Shown: positions 1 to 9,780 of the stretch, one piece after another | Layout of the letters: each line of letters begins with the position of its first letter | Position numbering within the stretch: the first letter of the stretch is position 1 | NCBI GenBank assembly: GCA_903923135.1 | Contig: CAIXWN010000114.1 | Location: forward strand, 1 to 59,091 | Direction of reading: 5' to 3' | Source: an uncultured Caulobacteraceae bacterium | GTDB lineage: Bacteria > Pseudomonadota > Alphaproteobacteria > Caulobacterales > Caulobacteraceae | Length of the DNA: 59,091 bases | Notes under the pieces: generated by a model | Seen by the model: only the letters and a program-made list of their open reading frames with translations | Database searches by the model: none | What the model was told of the DNA's origin: nothing | Made by a program: the position numbers and the translations under genes

Positions 1-9
1 AGCCTTTCC

Positions 10-471
10 ATGCTGACGCCCGACGCTCGCCTTGCCGCTCTCGGCATTGTCCTTCCGACCCCGATCGCGCCCGTGGCGAATTACGTCCCGTTCGTTCGAT
101 GCGGGGATCTGGTGCACATTTCCGGTCAGGTGTCGGTGGACGCCTCGGGCGGCGTGCGTGGGGTGGTCGGGGAGGATGTCGACCTCGACACGGCCCTGAA
201 GGCGGCGCGTCTTTGCGGTCTCAATCTGATCGCTCAGATGAAGTTCGCCTGCGAAGGAGACCTTTCGCGCGTCCGCCGAGTCGTGAAGCTGGGCGGTTTC
301 GTTCAGGCGGGCCCGACGTTTTTCGATATCCCCAAGGTGGTCAACGGCGCATCCGACCTGATGGTGGACGTGTTCGCAGACGCCGGGCGCCACGCGCGCT
401 CCGCCGTGGGTGTCTACCGGCTCCCGCTGAATTTCGCCGTCGAAATCGACGCAATTATTGAGGCCCCATGA
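10..471 (+). CDS. RidA/YjgF family enamine-imine deaminase-like protein
   Basis: This 153-residue protein fits the longer RidA (YjgF/YER057c/UK114) subgroup typical of Alphaproteobacteria. The N-terminal LGIVLPTP and the stretch VHISGQVS are RidA hallmarks, and a central KLGGFVQAG segment matches the family beta-alpha core. RidA proteins hydrolyse reactive enamines/imines formed by PLP enzymes, or act as stress-linked binding proteins; which applies here is not visible. The ATG lies only 9 bases from the window edge, so its promoter is outside. Its stop overlaps the start of the next gene in ATGA, indicating translational coupling in a four-gene run. Family assignment is firm, exact substrate unknown. 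Confidence 0.88.
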   Translation: MLTPDARLAALGIVLPTPIAPVANYVPFVRCGDLVHISGQVSVDASGGVRGVVGEDVDLDTALKAARLCGLNLIAQMKFACEGDLSRVRRVVKLGGFVQAGPTFFDIPKVVNGASDLMVDVFADAGRHARSAVGVYRLPLNFAVEIDAIIEAP

Positions 472-1223
472 GAGACGTGTTCGGCGAATCCTGGGACCGC
501 CTGTTCGGTCCCCCCATCGCCCATCGCGGTCTATGGTCGCCTGATGGCCCGCCGGAAAACTCGCTGGGGGCGTTCCAGGCCGCCTGCGCGGGCGGCTATG
601 GGATCGAACTGGACGTGCAGCTGAGCGCTGACGGTGAGGCGATGGTCTTCCACGACACGCACCTGAAACGGATGACAGGCAGGGAGGGGCGCATATGTGA
701 CCACACTGCCGCCGATCTGCGCGGGATGAAGCTGGCGGGCGCCGCAGATGAAACCATTCCCACCCTGGCGGAGGCCCTCACGGAAGTCGGTCGACGGGCG
801 ATGGTCCATATCGAGATCAAGATTCCCTACGGGGAGGTCGGTCCGCTCGAGCGCCGCGTTCACGAGGTCCTGATCGACCACAACGGTCCGACGTGCGTGA
901 TCGGTTTCAACCCCTATTCCCACGCCTGGTTCGCCGACCACCACCCGAAGATCCTCCGGGGGCTGGACAGCTACAGCTACAACGGCCCTGACGCGCGGCA
1001 GCTCGCGCCGGACGTGCGAAAGCGTTATGCGCAACTGGGCCACGTCGCCATCGCCCGACCGCACTTCCTGGCGTTGAGCCTGGACATGCTTCCGAGCGCC
1101 AAGGCCGACGCTTTCCGCAAGACCGGCATGCCGGTGATCGCTTGGACCGTGCGGAATCCGGCTCAATGGGATTCGGTCAAGAACCACTGCGACAACCTTA
1201 TCTTTGAGGGCTTCGCGGCGTGA
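468..1223 (+). CDS. Glycerophosphodiester phosphodiesterase family protein
   Basis: At 251 residues this has the usual length for a single-domain bacterial GDPD. Near the N-terminus the metal/catalytic signatures are visible: IAHRG (about residues 17-21), ENSLGAF, ELDVQLS and VFHD, followed by HIEIK in the middle; together they supply the His, Glu and Asp ligands of the TIM-barrel active site. The family hydrolyses glycerophosphodiesters to glycerol-3-phosphate and an alcohol. I see no signal peptide, so a cytoplasmic enzyme is inferred. Its ATG overlaps the RidA stop (ATGA) and its own stop overlaps the next start (GTGA). Confidence 0.9.
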   Translation: MRDVFGESWDRLFGPPIAHRGLWSPDGPPENSLGAFQAACAGGYGIELDVQLSADGEAMVFHDTHLKRMTGREGRICDHTAADLRGMKLAGAADETIPTLAEALTEVGRRAMVHIEIKIPYGEVGPLERRVHEVLIDHNGPTCVIGFNPYSHAWFADHHPKILRGLDSYSYNGPDARQLAPDVRKRYAQLGHVAIARPHFLALSLDMLPSAKADAFRKTGMPVIAWTVRNPAQWDSVKNHCDNLIFEGFAA

Positions 1224-2389
1224 CAGGCCTTAGGGCCGCCGTCACCGTCCACCGTAGAATCGCCGATATCGGCCGCCATGACTGGGAGTCCTGCGGCGCC
1301 AGGGATGATTTCGGCGCCAACCCGTTCGTCGCCTTCGACTTCCTGGACTGTCTAGAGGAGGCGGGCTGCGCGGTCGAACGCACCGGATGGGCTCCCCGGC
1401 ATCTTGCCGTCCACGCGGAGGACGGGTCCGTGGCGGCTGTCATGCCGCTTTATCTGAAGTCCCACAGTCAGGGTGAATATATCTTCGATCACGCGTGGGC
1501 GGACGCCTATGAGCGGGCGGGGGGGCGTTACTACCCCAAGCTCGTCGCAGCTTCGCCGTTCTCTCCGGTGACGGGGCCGAGACTGATGGTGCGCCAGGAC
1601 ATCGATCTTCGGGAGGGATGCGCGAGGTTGCTGGATGGCGCCCTCACCCTCTGCGAGCGTAGCGGCGTGGGCAGTCTGGGGGTCAATTTCCTGCGTGCCG
1701 ACGAATGGCGCTTTCTGGGTGACCAGGGCCTGCTGCTCCGGCAGAACCAGCAATATCACTGGCTTAACGCCGGGTACGTCGGCTTCGACGACTTTCTCGG
1801 CGCGCTGTCGTCCGGACGACGCAAGACCATCCGCCGCGAGCGGCGGGACGCCGTGGCGGGCCTGCAGATCGAATGTCTGACCGGGCGGGCTCTGACCGAG
1901 GCGCACTGGGACGCCTTCTTCGGTTTCTACATGGACACCGGGTCTCGAAAATGGGGGCAGCCCTACCTCAATCGGCGATTCTTCTCTCTACTCGGCGAGC
2001 GGATGGCCGACCGGGTCCTATTGGTCATGGCCCGGCGAGGCGAGCGCTGGATTGCCGGAGCCCTCAACCTGATCGGGGGGGACTGCCTCTATGGTCGAAA
2101 CTGGGGGTGCGTGGAGGATGTGCCGTTTCTGCACTTCGAGCTCTGCTACTATCAGGCGATCGAGTTCGCCATCGGAAGGGGGCTCGCCCGTGTCGAGGCC
2201 GGCGCGCAGGGGCAGCACAAGATCGCCAGGGGGTATCTGCCCACCCCGGTCTATTCGGCCCACTACATCGCCGATCCTGCTCTGCGAGGGCCGGTGGCGC
2301 GTTTCCTCGATCAGGAGCGACAGGCGGTTCAGGGGGAGATGGATTGGCTGGCCGAAGAATACTCGCCGTTCCGTCAGAGCTCGCCATGA
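1220..2389 (+). CDS. FemAB-like/COG3146 family acyltransferase (GNAT fold)
   Basis: This 389-residue protein belongs to the 'peptidoglycan biosynthesis/recognition' FemAB-like family (COG3146, formerly DUF482). Recognisable parts are an N-terminal NPFVAFDFL segment, a central SGRRKTIRRER basic stretch, RKWGQPYL, and a C-terminal EAGAQGQHKIARGY block that is highly typical of the family. Members have two GNAT-like halves; the substrate is not established and the peptidoglycan link is only by similarity to Fem proteins. The GTG start overlaps the GDPD stop by four bases (GTGA), and the stop overlaps the following ATG, so it is translated with its neighbours. The family call is good, the function is open. 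Confidence 0.82.
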   Translation: MTGLRAAVTVHRRIADIGRHDWESCGARDDFGANPFVAFDFLDCLEEAGCAVERTGWAPRHLAVHAEDGSVAAVMPLYLKSHSQGEYIFDHAWADAYERAGGRYYPKLVAASPFSPVTGPRLMVRQDIDLREGCARLLDGALTLCERSGVGSLGVNFLRADEWRFLGDQGLLLRQNQQYHWLNAGYVGFDDFLGALSSGRRKTIRRERRDAVAGLQIECLTGRALTEAHWDAFFGFYMDTGSRKWGQPYLNRRFFSLLGERMADRVLLVMARRGERWIAGALNLIGGDCLYGRNWGCVEDVPFLHFELCYYQAIEFAIGRGLARVEAGAQGQHKIARGYLPTPVYSAHYIADPALRGPVARFLDQERQAVQGEMDWLAEEYSPFRQSSP

Positions 2390-3015
2390 CCCTTGCCCAA
2401 GCCGATCATCCCTGGCCGCCGGCTGTGGAGCTGGTTGGCCGGCACGCGGTGATCACCCCGCTTCAGCCTTCCCATGCGGCGGCGCTCCGGGAAGCCGTTT
2501 GTGACGGGGAGCTCTGGAAGCTCTGGTATACTTCGGTGCCAGCGCCGGAGGACATGGACGCCAACATCGCCGAACGGCTCGCGCTGAGGGCCAAGGGCGC
2601 ATGGCTTCCCTTCGCCGTTGTCTCCCAGGCCACAGGCGTCGCTGTGGGCATGACCAGCTATCTGAACATCGACGCGGAAAACCGCCGTTTGGAGATCGGA
2701 TCGACCTGGTACCGGCGGGCGGCGCAACGGACGGCGCTGAACACTGAATGCAAGCGCCTTCTGCTCGGCCACGCCTTTGAGGTCCTGGACTGTATCGCCG
2801 TGGAGATCCGCACTCACGCGCTGAATTTCCAGAGTCGGCGGGCGATCGAGCGCCTCGGCGCCAGGCTCGATGGCGTCCTGCGGAACCACACCCGGACCCG
2901 GGACGGATTGCTGCGGGACACCTGCGTCTATTCGATCATCGTCAGTGAATGGCCAACGGTGCGCCGACACCTGGACTGGCGGCTTGACGGGGCCCACGAC
3001 CTCTCCGGCGGGTGA
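2386..3015 (+). CDS. GNAT family N-acetyltransferase (RimJ/RimL type)
   Basis: A longer open frame exists upstream, but the ATG at 2386 overlaps the stop of the preceding gene (ATGA) and gives a 209-residue protein of normal length. The sequence fits the Acetyltransf_3 group: AVITPLQPSHAAALREAV at the start, GMTSYLNID and EIGSTWY mid-protein (beta strands before the CoA-binding turn), then HALNFQSRRAIERLGA, the usual 'N-x-x-S-x-x-x-x-E-x-x-G' tail where acetyltransferases position the substrate. It probably transfers an acetyl group to an amino group of a protein or small molecule; the target cannot be read. Last gene of the ridA-led run. Confidence 0.85.
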   Translation: MTLAQADHPWPPAVELVGRHAVITPLQPSHAAALREAVCDGELWKLWYTSVPAPEDMDANIAERLALRAKGAWLPFAVVSQATGVAVGMTSYLNIDAENRRLEIGSTWYRRAAQRTALNTECKRLLLGHAFEVLDCIAVEIRTHALNFQSRRAIERLGARLDGVLRNHTRTRDGLLRDTCVYSIIVSEWPTVRRHLDWRLDGAHDLSGG

Positions 3016-3033
3016 CCGTCAAAGTCGCCGGCC

Positions 3034-3606
3034 TCAGGCGCCTTCCCACGCCAGCCGAAGAAGCGCCTGCAGTTCAGCGTCGACCTCGTCGGGCGAGGCA
3101 ATGGTCAGGCCGGCTTTCAATCGTTCGGACCAGGACTCCCGCGCCGTACTGGCCAGGCGAGTGCTGACCTTGGCCATCAGGCCCAGACCGAGCCGGGCGG
3201 CCCCACCCCGGACGGGGCGCAGCGCCGCGAACTGCACCCTATGGGACCAGGCTGAGTACCCCTTGCGGGCGGTCTCGACGACCGCGGGGAGGGCAAGCGC
3301 CTGAAGGCGCACCGCCTCAAAGATCGCGCGCGACCCCGGGTCCGACCACAGGCGGTCGGTCAGCGCCTGCGGATCCTCCCAGCGCATTTCAGCCCCGAAC
3401 GCCTCTGCCAGGACCATCGACGCACGATTCTGCAACAGGCCGTGGGTCTCCTTGAACCATTTCAGCCGGGCCCGCGGCGTCGTTTCCGGGCAGGCCCGGG
3501 CGATGATGACCCATTCGGCCATGGACCTGCCGGTGTCCCGCTCCAGGCCCGCGCGCACGGTCGCGAACCATTTCTGCTGGCGAAGGGTCAGATTTGATGG
3601 CGCCAT
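3034..3606 (-). CDS. DUF4287 domain-containing protein
   Basis: This 190-residue protein carries a DUF4287-type segment at about residues 27-70, with the motif GRSMAEWVIIA followed by a helix ending in NRASMVLAE. The C-terminal half resembles the DUF5655 domain that often accompanies it, with REPeated hydrophobic strands such as VQFAALRPV. No enzyme motifs, signal peptide or membrane segment are visible, so it is probably cytoplasmic. It faces the HIT gene across a short divergent region (3607-3663) and converges on the GNAT gene. Function unknown; the domain call rests on pattern memory only. Confidence 0.7.
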   Translation of the reverse strand: MAPSNLTLRQQKWFATVRAGLERDTGRSMAEWVIIARACPETTPRARLKWFKETHGLLQNRASMVLAEAFGAEMRWEDPQALTDRLWSDPGSRAIFEAVRLQALALPAVVETARKGYSAWSHRVQFAALRPVRGGAARLGLGLMAKVSTRLASTARESWSERLKAGLTIASPDEVDAELQALLRLAWEGA

Positions 3607-3663
3607 GGCTCCCCCCGAGCCGTTTTGATAGGGACCAATTCTAGCACAGGAAGGTCACAACCG

Positions 3664-4104
3664 ATGAGTCTCGACGGCGTCTATGATGACGGCAACATCT
3701 TCGCCCGGATCCTGCGCGGTGAGATCCCCGCCGCGCGCATCGTTGAAGACGACCAGACTCTGGCGTTCATGGACGCCTTTCCGCAGTCGCGGGGGCATTG
3801 CCTCGTCATTCACCGCGTTTCCACCGCCCGAAATCTGCTTGAGGTCAGGCCCGAAGCCCTGGCGGCGGTGATGTCCTCGGTGCAGAGGGTGACGCTGGCC
3901 GTGCGCCGGGCTCTGGCTCCGGAGGGGATCATCATCAGCCAGTTCAACGGTGCGGCGGCGGGCCAGACGGTGTTCCATCTCCACGTCCACATCATCCCGC
4001 GCTGGAGCGATCGCCCTCTGGGTCGGCATGGCGGCGGGGGCATGGCCGATTTCGCGGAGCTGAAAGACCTGGCGACGCGCATCGCCTCACGCCTGGATTC
4101 CTGA
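3664..4104 (+). CDS. HIT family (histidine triad) nucleotide hydrolase
   Basis: The ATG at 3664 is chosen over one 39 bases upstream because it is preceded by an AGGAAGG ribosome site and removes an odd polar leader. The 146-residue product shows the HIT signature HLHVHIIPRW (H105, H107, H109) plus the supporting GHCLVIHR and QFNGAAAGQTVFH segments. HIT proteins of the Hint branch hydrolyse nucleoside phosphoramidates or release AMP from adenylylated substrates; the physiological substrate is usually unknown. Cytoplasmic. It ends before a strong inverted repeat shared with the convergent clpA gene. Confidence 0.9.
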   Translation: MSLDGVYDDGNIFARILRGEIPAARIVEDDQTLAFMDAFPQSRGHCLVIHRVSTARNLLEVRPEALAAVMSSVQRVTLAVRRALAPEGIIISQFNGAAAGQTVFHLHVHIIPRWSDRPLGRHGGGGMADFAELKDLATRIASRLDS

Positions 4105-4112
4105 TCCCCGGA

Positions 4113-4151
4113 CACCCCCACTCCGCCGGCCGCGCCGGCCGAGTGGGGGTG
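4113..4151. terminator. Bidirectional hairpin between HIT gene and clpA
   Basis: An 11-bp perfect inverted repeat (CACCCCCACTC at 4113-4123, GAGTGGGGGTG at 4141-4151) encloses a GC-rich loop that holds its own GGCC/GGCC repeat. It lies between two convergent stop codons. There is no clear T tract, so termination may depend on other factors; the position makes a shared terminator the natural reading. Confidence 0.6.
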
Positions 4152-4158
4152 GGCTGCG

Positions 4159-6483
<2,325 letters not shown>

Positions 6484-6493
6484 TGAGGGCCTC

Positions 6494-6823
6494 TCAATCC
6501 TTTTCCATGGTGCATTGGAGGGGGTGTTGATGACGGCGGGCGGTCTCGATGACCTGAGCCACCTTCGTCTCGGCAACTTCGTAGGTAAAGACCCCGCACA
6601 CGCCGACACCGTTCTGGTGAACATGCAGCATGATTCTCAGCGCGGTCTCGCGCGACTTGTTGAAAAAACGTTCAAGAACATAGGTCACGAATTCCATAGG
6701 CGTGTAGTCATCGTTGAGAATCAACACGCGGTACATTGAGGGCTTCTGGGTCTTGGTCTTCGTCTGTGTGACGACGGCCGTACCCACGCCTATGGTCGAG
6801 TTTCCTTGCTGCTTGTCCGCCAC
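6494..6823 (-). CDS. clpS: ATP-dependent Clp protease adaptor ClpS
   Basis: This 109-residue protein is the N-end-rule adaptor that binds destabilising N-terminal residues and hands the substrate to ClpA. The core from [16 protein letters not shown] (the peptide-pocket Asn-Asp pair and the Met gate) to [20 protein letters not shown] is textbook ClpS, and the polar first 28 residues are the flexible arm. It is upstream of clpA in the same transcript. Caulobacter ClpSA is known to support regulated proteolysis in the cell cycle, so the same is likely here. A GATTC (CcrM-type GANTC) lies at 6897-6901 in the upstream region; I do not claim it is functional. Confidence 0.96.
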   Translation of the reverse strand: MADKQQGNSTIGVGTAVVTQTKTKTQKPSMYRVLILNDDYTPMEFVTYVLERFFNKSRETALRIMLHVHQNGVGVCGVFTYEVAETKVAQVIETARRHQHPLQCTMEKD

Positions 6824-6993
6824 GACAGCTCTCCAACGCGGGGGCGATCACCCGCAATCTGATTAGATATGGAAACTTACGCGCATTGGAAGGCCCGATT
6901 CGCAGCCACGCGGCTTCTCCTGACGAAAGATCGCATTTCGAGCGGCCGATTGGGTTAATGCGGGGGTGGATTGATAGGGGCCGGCCGGTTTGG

Positions 6994-8256
6994 TCACGGT
7001 CGCAGGGCGCGCCCCTTGACGATCGCCTTGTCGCCGAACCGCTGTCGCAGACCGTCGACCACCGTTTCCTCTCGCAGAGCCCGGCTCTCGTCGGCCGCGA
7101 ACAGATCATCGGACCCCGCCTGGGGGGTGAGGTCGCTGAGCCCCACGCCGATCAGTCGGTAGGGCTCTCCGGTGATTTCGCGCCTGAGCAGGGACTGGCC
7201 TGCCGAGAAGAGCGTGCGGGCCGTCTGGGAGGCGGCGGGCAGAGCGCGGCGGCGCGTGACAATGCGGAAATCGGCCGTGCGGAGTTTGAGGGTGACGGTG
7301 CGCCCGGCGATGCCCTCCGCCCGCGCCTGCCGCGCAACCCGTTCGCAAAGCGGCCACAGCCGCCCTTCCAGACCCTGCGGATCGCGAAGGTCGACATCGA
7401 ACGTCGTCTCGGCGCTGAGACTCTTGCGCGGCTGGCTGGGGTCGACCGGACGGTCATCCTTCCCAAGCGCAAGGGAGGCCAGCCGGACGCCTTGCGCGCC
7501 ATGATCCCTGGCGAGGTCGCGCGGGTCGGCGTTGGCGATGTCGCCGATCGTCCGTCGCCCCCTGTCCCGCAGCGCCTTGGCGAGCACTGGCCCGACACCG
7601 GGCAGCACCGACACGGGTTGGGGCGCCAGGACCGCGCGGGCCTCTGCAAGGCCGATCACTCCGAAGCCCCGCGGCTTGTCCATCTCCGAGCCCAGTTTGG
7701 CCAGGAACTTGTTCGGTGCGAGTCCCACAGAGACGGTCAGGCCAATGTCCCGCTCTATCTCGGCCTGCAGTCGCGCCAGGGTGATCGCCGGCGGCGCCCC
7801 GTGCAACCGTTCGGTGCCCGACAGGTCGATCCACGCTTCATCCAGCGACAGGGCCTGCACGAGCGGAGTCCGCTCGCGCACCCGGTCGAGGATTCGCTTG
7901 CTCTCGGTCCGGTACTTGGCGAACGCCGGGGCGATGACCTCCGCCTCCGGACAAAGCCTGAGCGCCTTGAACATCGGCATGGCGGAGCGCACGCCGGAAA
8001 GTCGGGCGATGTAACAGGCGGTGGTCACCACGCCACGCCGGCCCCCGCCGACAATGAGCGGCCGATCACGAAGTTCCGGCCGGTCCCGCTTTTCCACCGA
8101 GGCGTAGAAGGCGTCGCAGTCCAGATGGGCGATGTTCAGGGTCGCCAGTTCGGCATGGATGACGACCCGGGGCGAGCCGCAGGCCGGGCAGCGCCGGGTC
8201 GGCGCGTCTCCGCGCCAGAAACAGTCCCGGCAAAACGCTTTCAGCCCGCCGACCAC
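6994..8256 (-). CDS. dinB: DNA polymerase IV (Y-family translesion polymerase)
   Basis: The 420-residue protein has the Y-family catalytic carboxylates in HLDCDAFYASVE (D46) and LSLDEAWIDL (D139, E140), the steric-gate region after D48, a thumb with helix-hairpin-helix VLPGVGPVLAKAL, and a little-finger domain at the C-terminus. Ahead of the polymerase core sits a 40-residue extension with two Cys-x2-Cys pairs (C9/C12 and C23/C26) that looks like a zinc ribbon; I recall similar extensions in alphaproteobacterial Pol IV. Start is GTG. It bypasses damaged bases and extends mismatches. The motif typical of alphaproteobacterial LexA boxes (GTTC-N7-GTTC) was not seen directly upstream. Standard beta-clamp binding tail was not obvious. 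Confidence 0.93.
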   Translation of the reverse strand: MVGGLKAFCRDCFWRGDAPTRRCPACGSPRVVIHAELATLNIAHLDCDAFYASVEKRDRPELRDRPLIVGGGRRGVVTTACYIARLSGVRSAMPMFKALRLCPEAEVIAPAFAKYRTESKRILDRVRERTPLVQALSLDEAWIDLSGTERLHGAPPAITLARLQAEIERDIGLTVSVGLAPNKFLAKLGSEMDKPRGFGVIGLAEARAVLAPQPVSVLPGVGPVLAKALRDRGRRTIGDIANADPRDLARDHGAQGVRLASLALGKDDRPVDPSQPRKSLSAETTFDVDLRDPQGLEGRLWPLCERVARQARAEGIAGRTVTLKLRTADFRIVTRRRALPAASQTARTLFSAGQSLLRREITGEPYRLIGVGLSDLTPQAGSDDLFAADESRALREETVVDGLRQRFGDKAIVKGRALRP

Positions 8257-8299
8257 GGCCTGCGGGACCTGGGCATGCCGGTCATCGGCGGTGGTTTGG

Positions 8300-8962
8300 T
8301 CACCGGGAATTCAGCCTGAGGGTCCGCGCGATCGCCTCGGCGAGATCAGGCCAGGTGTCGAATCGGGGGTGGCGCTCCGGGGCGCTCGGCGCGTAGGGCC
8401 GAAGGCGTTCGTCGGCGACGGACTGGAAGCGATGGACTCCCGGCGCCTCCTTCTCAACGGAATCCAGGTTGGGCAGGAGATCGTCGACGAAGGCTGTGGC
8501 GCGCCGGGTGCGGGCGGCCAGCGCCGCGACGGGCTTCCCCTTCGGACCGGCCCCGATGACCAGCGGGTAGGGCAGCCCGTTGTCGATCAGCCAGCGTGCC
8601 CGGGCCGGCCGACTGTAGGCCGGGGCGTTGGTGAGAATGACCACTGTCGCCTCCTGGGCGAGTCGCGCCAGAGACTCGGCGGCTCCGGGCGCCACGTCCA
8701 TCTGCTGCGGATCGCACTCGAAAAAGGCGTCGAACAGCCGCTTTCCGTGGCGAATATCCAGGTGAGTGTCATCGCCAGGCCGGTAGATATTCTGGAAGAG
8801 CGCGAAGCGGTCGATGCGCATCTCAAGGCCGTGACCGCCGACGAAGGCCTCGAAACCGCGCATGAACAGACCGAGCACCTCGTCCACGTCGACCACCACC
8901 AAGGGGCGATCGGGATGGATGCGAAGGGCGAAAACCTCGGGAGGGAGCGGTGTGTCGGTCAA
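8300..8962 (-). CDS. HAD superfamily hydrolase
   Basis: This 220-residue protein begins at a TTG with AGGGAG eight bases upstream. HAD motif I is recognisable as LVVVDVDEVLGLF (Asp-x-Asp nucleophile pair), motif II as VVILTNAPAYS, and motif IV as TAFVDDLLPNLDSV; a lysine for motif III is in GPKGKPVAAL. HAD enzymes hydrolyse phosphate esters or related bonds through an aspartyl intermediate. There is no signal peptide. The substrate cannot be inferred; no pathway partner sits beside it. Its promoter shares the divergent region 8963-9078 with divK. Confidence 0.85.
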   Translation of the reverse strand: MTDTPLPPEVFALRIHPDRPLVVVDVDEVLGLFMRGFEAFVGGHGLEMRIDRFALFQNIYRPGDDTHLDIRHGKRLFDAFFECDPQQMDVAPGAAESLARLAQEATVVILTNAPAYSRPARARWLIDNGLPYPLVIGAGPKGKPVAALAARTRRATAFVDDLLPNLDSVEKEAPGVHRFQSVADERLRPYAPSAPERHPRFDTWPDLAEAIARTLRLNSR

Positions 8963-9078
8963 TTTCGACTCCCTGAGGCTAACGTGGACTTAAGGATATT
9001 GCGCTGTTTAACGGGCTGGAAGCCGGATCGGACGAATCGCATGGGCGGGCGTCAGTTCCTGGGCAACGTGGGACCCGC
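8963..9078. promoter_or_regulatory. Divergent HAD/divK control region with GANTC and TTAA half-sites
   Basis: This 116-base region separates divK (plus) from the HAD gene (minus). It holds one CcrM methylation-type site GACTC (8967-8971) and two TTAA tetramers (8990-8993 and 9008-9011, the second as TTTAAC). In Caulobacter, CtrA binds TTAA-N7-TTAA and activates divK; here the two tetramers are 14 bases apart, so this is not a canonical full site. The assignment is based on motif and position alone. Confidence 0.35.
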
Positions 9079-9444
9079 ATGGCCAAGACTGTCCTCATTG
9101 TCGAGGATAACGAGCTCAACATGAAGCTCTTTCGCGACCTGATCGAGTCCCTTGGGCATCAAACCCTGCGGACCGGCGAGGGCGTGGCGGCGTTCGCGCT
9201 CGCCAAGGCGCACCGGCCCGACCTGATCCTGATGGACATCCAGCTGCCGGCTATTTCCGGACTGGAAGTGACCCGATGGCTGAAGGAGGAACAGACTGTC
9301 GCGCAGATTCCTGTCGTCGCGATTACGGCCTTCGCCATGAAGGGCGACGAGGAACGAATCCGCGAGGGCGGCTGTGCGGCCTATATCGCCAAGCCGATCT
9401 CAGTGACGCGGTTTCTGGAGACGATACGCCGCTTCCTGCCTTGA
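9079..9444 (+). CDS. divK: Single-domain response regulator DivK
   Basis: This 121-residue receiver-only protein matches Caulobacter DivK almost motif for motif: [24 protein letters not shown] (phospho-acceptor D53), [27 protein letters not shown] and YIAKPISV with the conserved Lys of the switch. DivK is phosphorylated by DivJ and dephosphorylated by PleC, and through DivL and CckA it lowers CtrA activity at the stalked pole; it carries no DNA-binding or enzymatic output domain. In C. crescentus it is co-transcribed with pleD, but here the next gene is rpmG on the opposite strand. Identification is very secure. Confidence 0.96.
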   Translation: MAKTVLIVEDNELNMKLFRDLIESLGHQTLRTGEGVAAFALAKAHRPDLILMDIQLPAISGLEVTRWLKEEQTVAQIPVVAITAFAMKGDEERIREGGCAAYIAKPISVTRFLETIRRFLP

Positions 9445-9493
9445 AGCGTCGGCGCAAGAAAGGGCCGGCGCGGTTCGACGGCGCGCCCCGAGC

Positions 9494-9661
9494 CTATTTG
9501 ATCTTGCCTTCACGGAAGTCCACATGCTTGCGGACCACCGGATCGTACTTCTTCACGACCATCTTCTCGGTCATGGTGCGGGCGTTCTTCTTGGTGACGT
9601 AGAAGAAACCTGTGTCCGCCGTCGAGTTCAGGCGGATCTTGATGGAAGCCGGTTTGGCCAT
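9494..9661 (-). CDS. rpmG: 50S ribosomal protein L33
   Basis: Reading the minus strand from an ATG at 9661 gives a 55-residue basic protein, [20 protein letters not shown] onward, ending REGKIK. It fits L33 in length and in the [10 protein letters not shown] and [11 protein letters not shown] segments. It lacks Cys-x2-Cys pairs, so it is the zinc-independent (C-) form. L33 sits near the E site of the large subunit. It stands alone, convergent with divK and facing away from the Nudix gene's end. Confidence 0.95.
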   Translation of the reverse strand: MAKPASIKIRLNSTADTGFFYVTKKNARTMTEKMVVKKYDPVVRKHVDFREGKIK

Positions 9662-9780
9662 GGCAGGTGGGACCTTAAGAGCACGCGGCGCCGCGGCTGG
9701 AAATCAAAGAGCGGCGGAACATACGGATCGCAGCCCCGATGTCAATCTCGGTGGTAACCCGACGTCGCGCCGCTTGGGTG

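Noticed and set aside
8257-8299. Alphaproteobacterial LexA box upstream of dinB
   Set aside because: I looked for GTTC-N7-GTTC in both directions near the start and did not find it.
6886-8319. 477-residue plus-strand frame across dinB
   Set aside because: Antisense to a clear DNA polymerase IV; no family content.
8990-9011. Canonical CtrA full site TTAA-N7-TTAA before divK
   Set aside because: The halves are 14 bases apart, so the consensus is not met; kept only as a low-confidence region.
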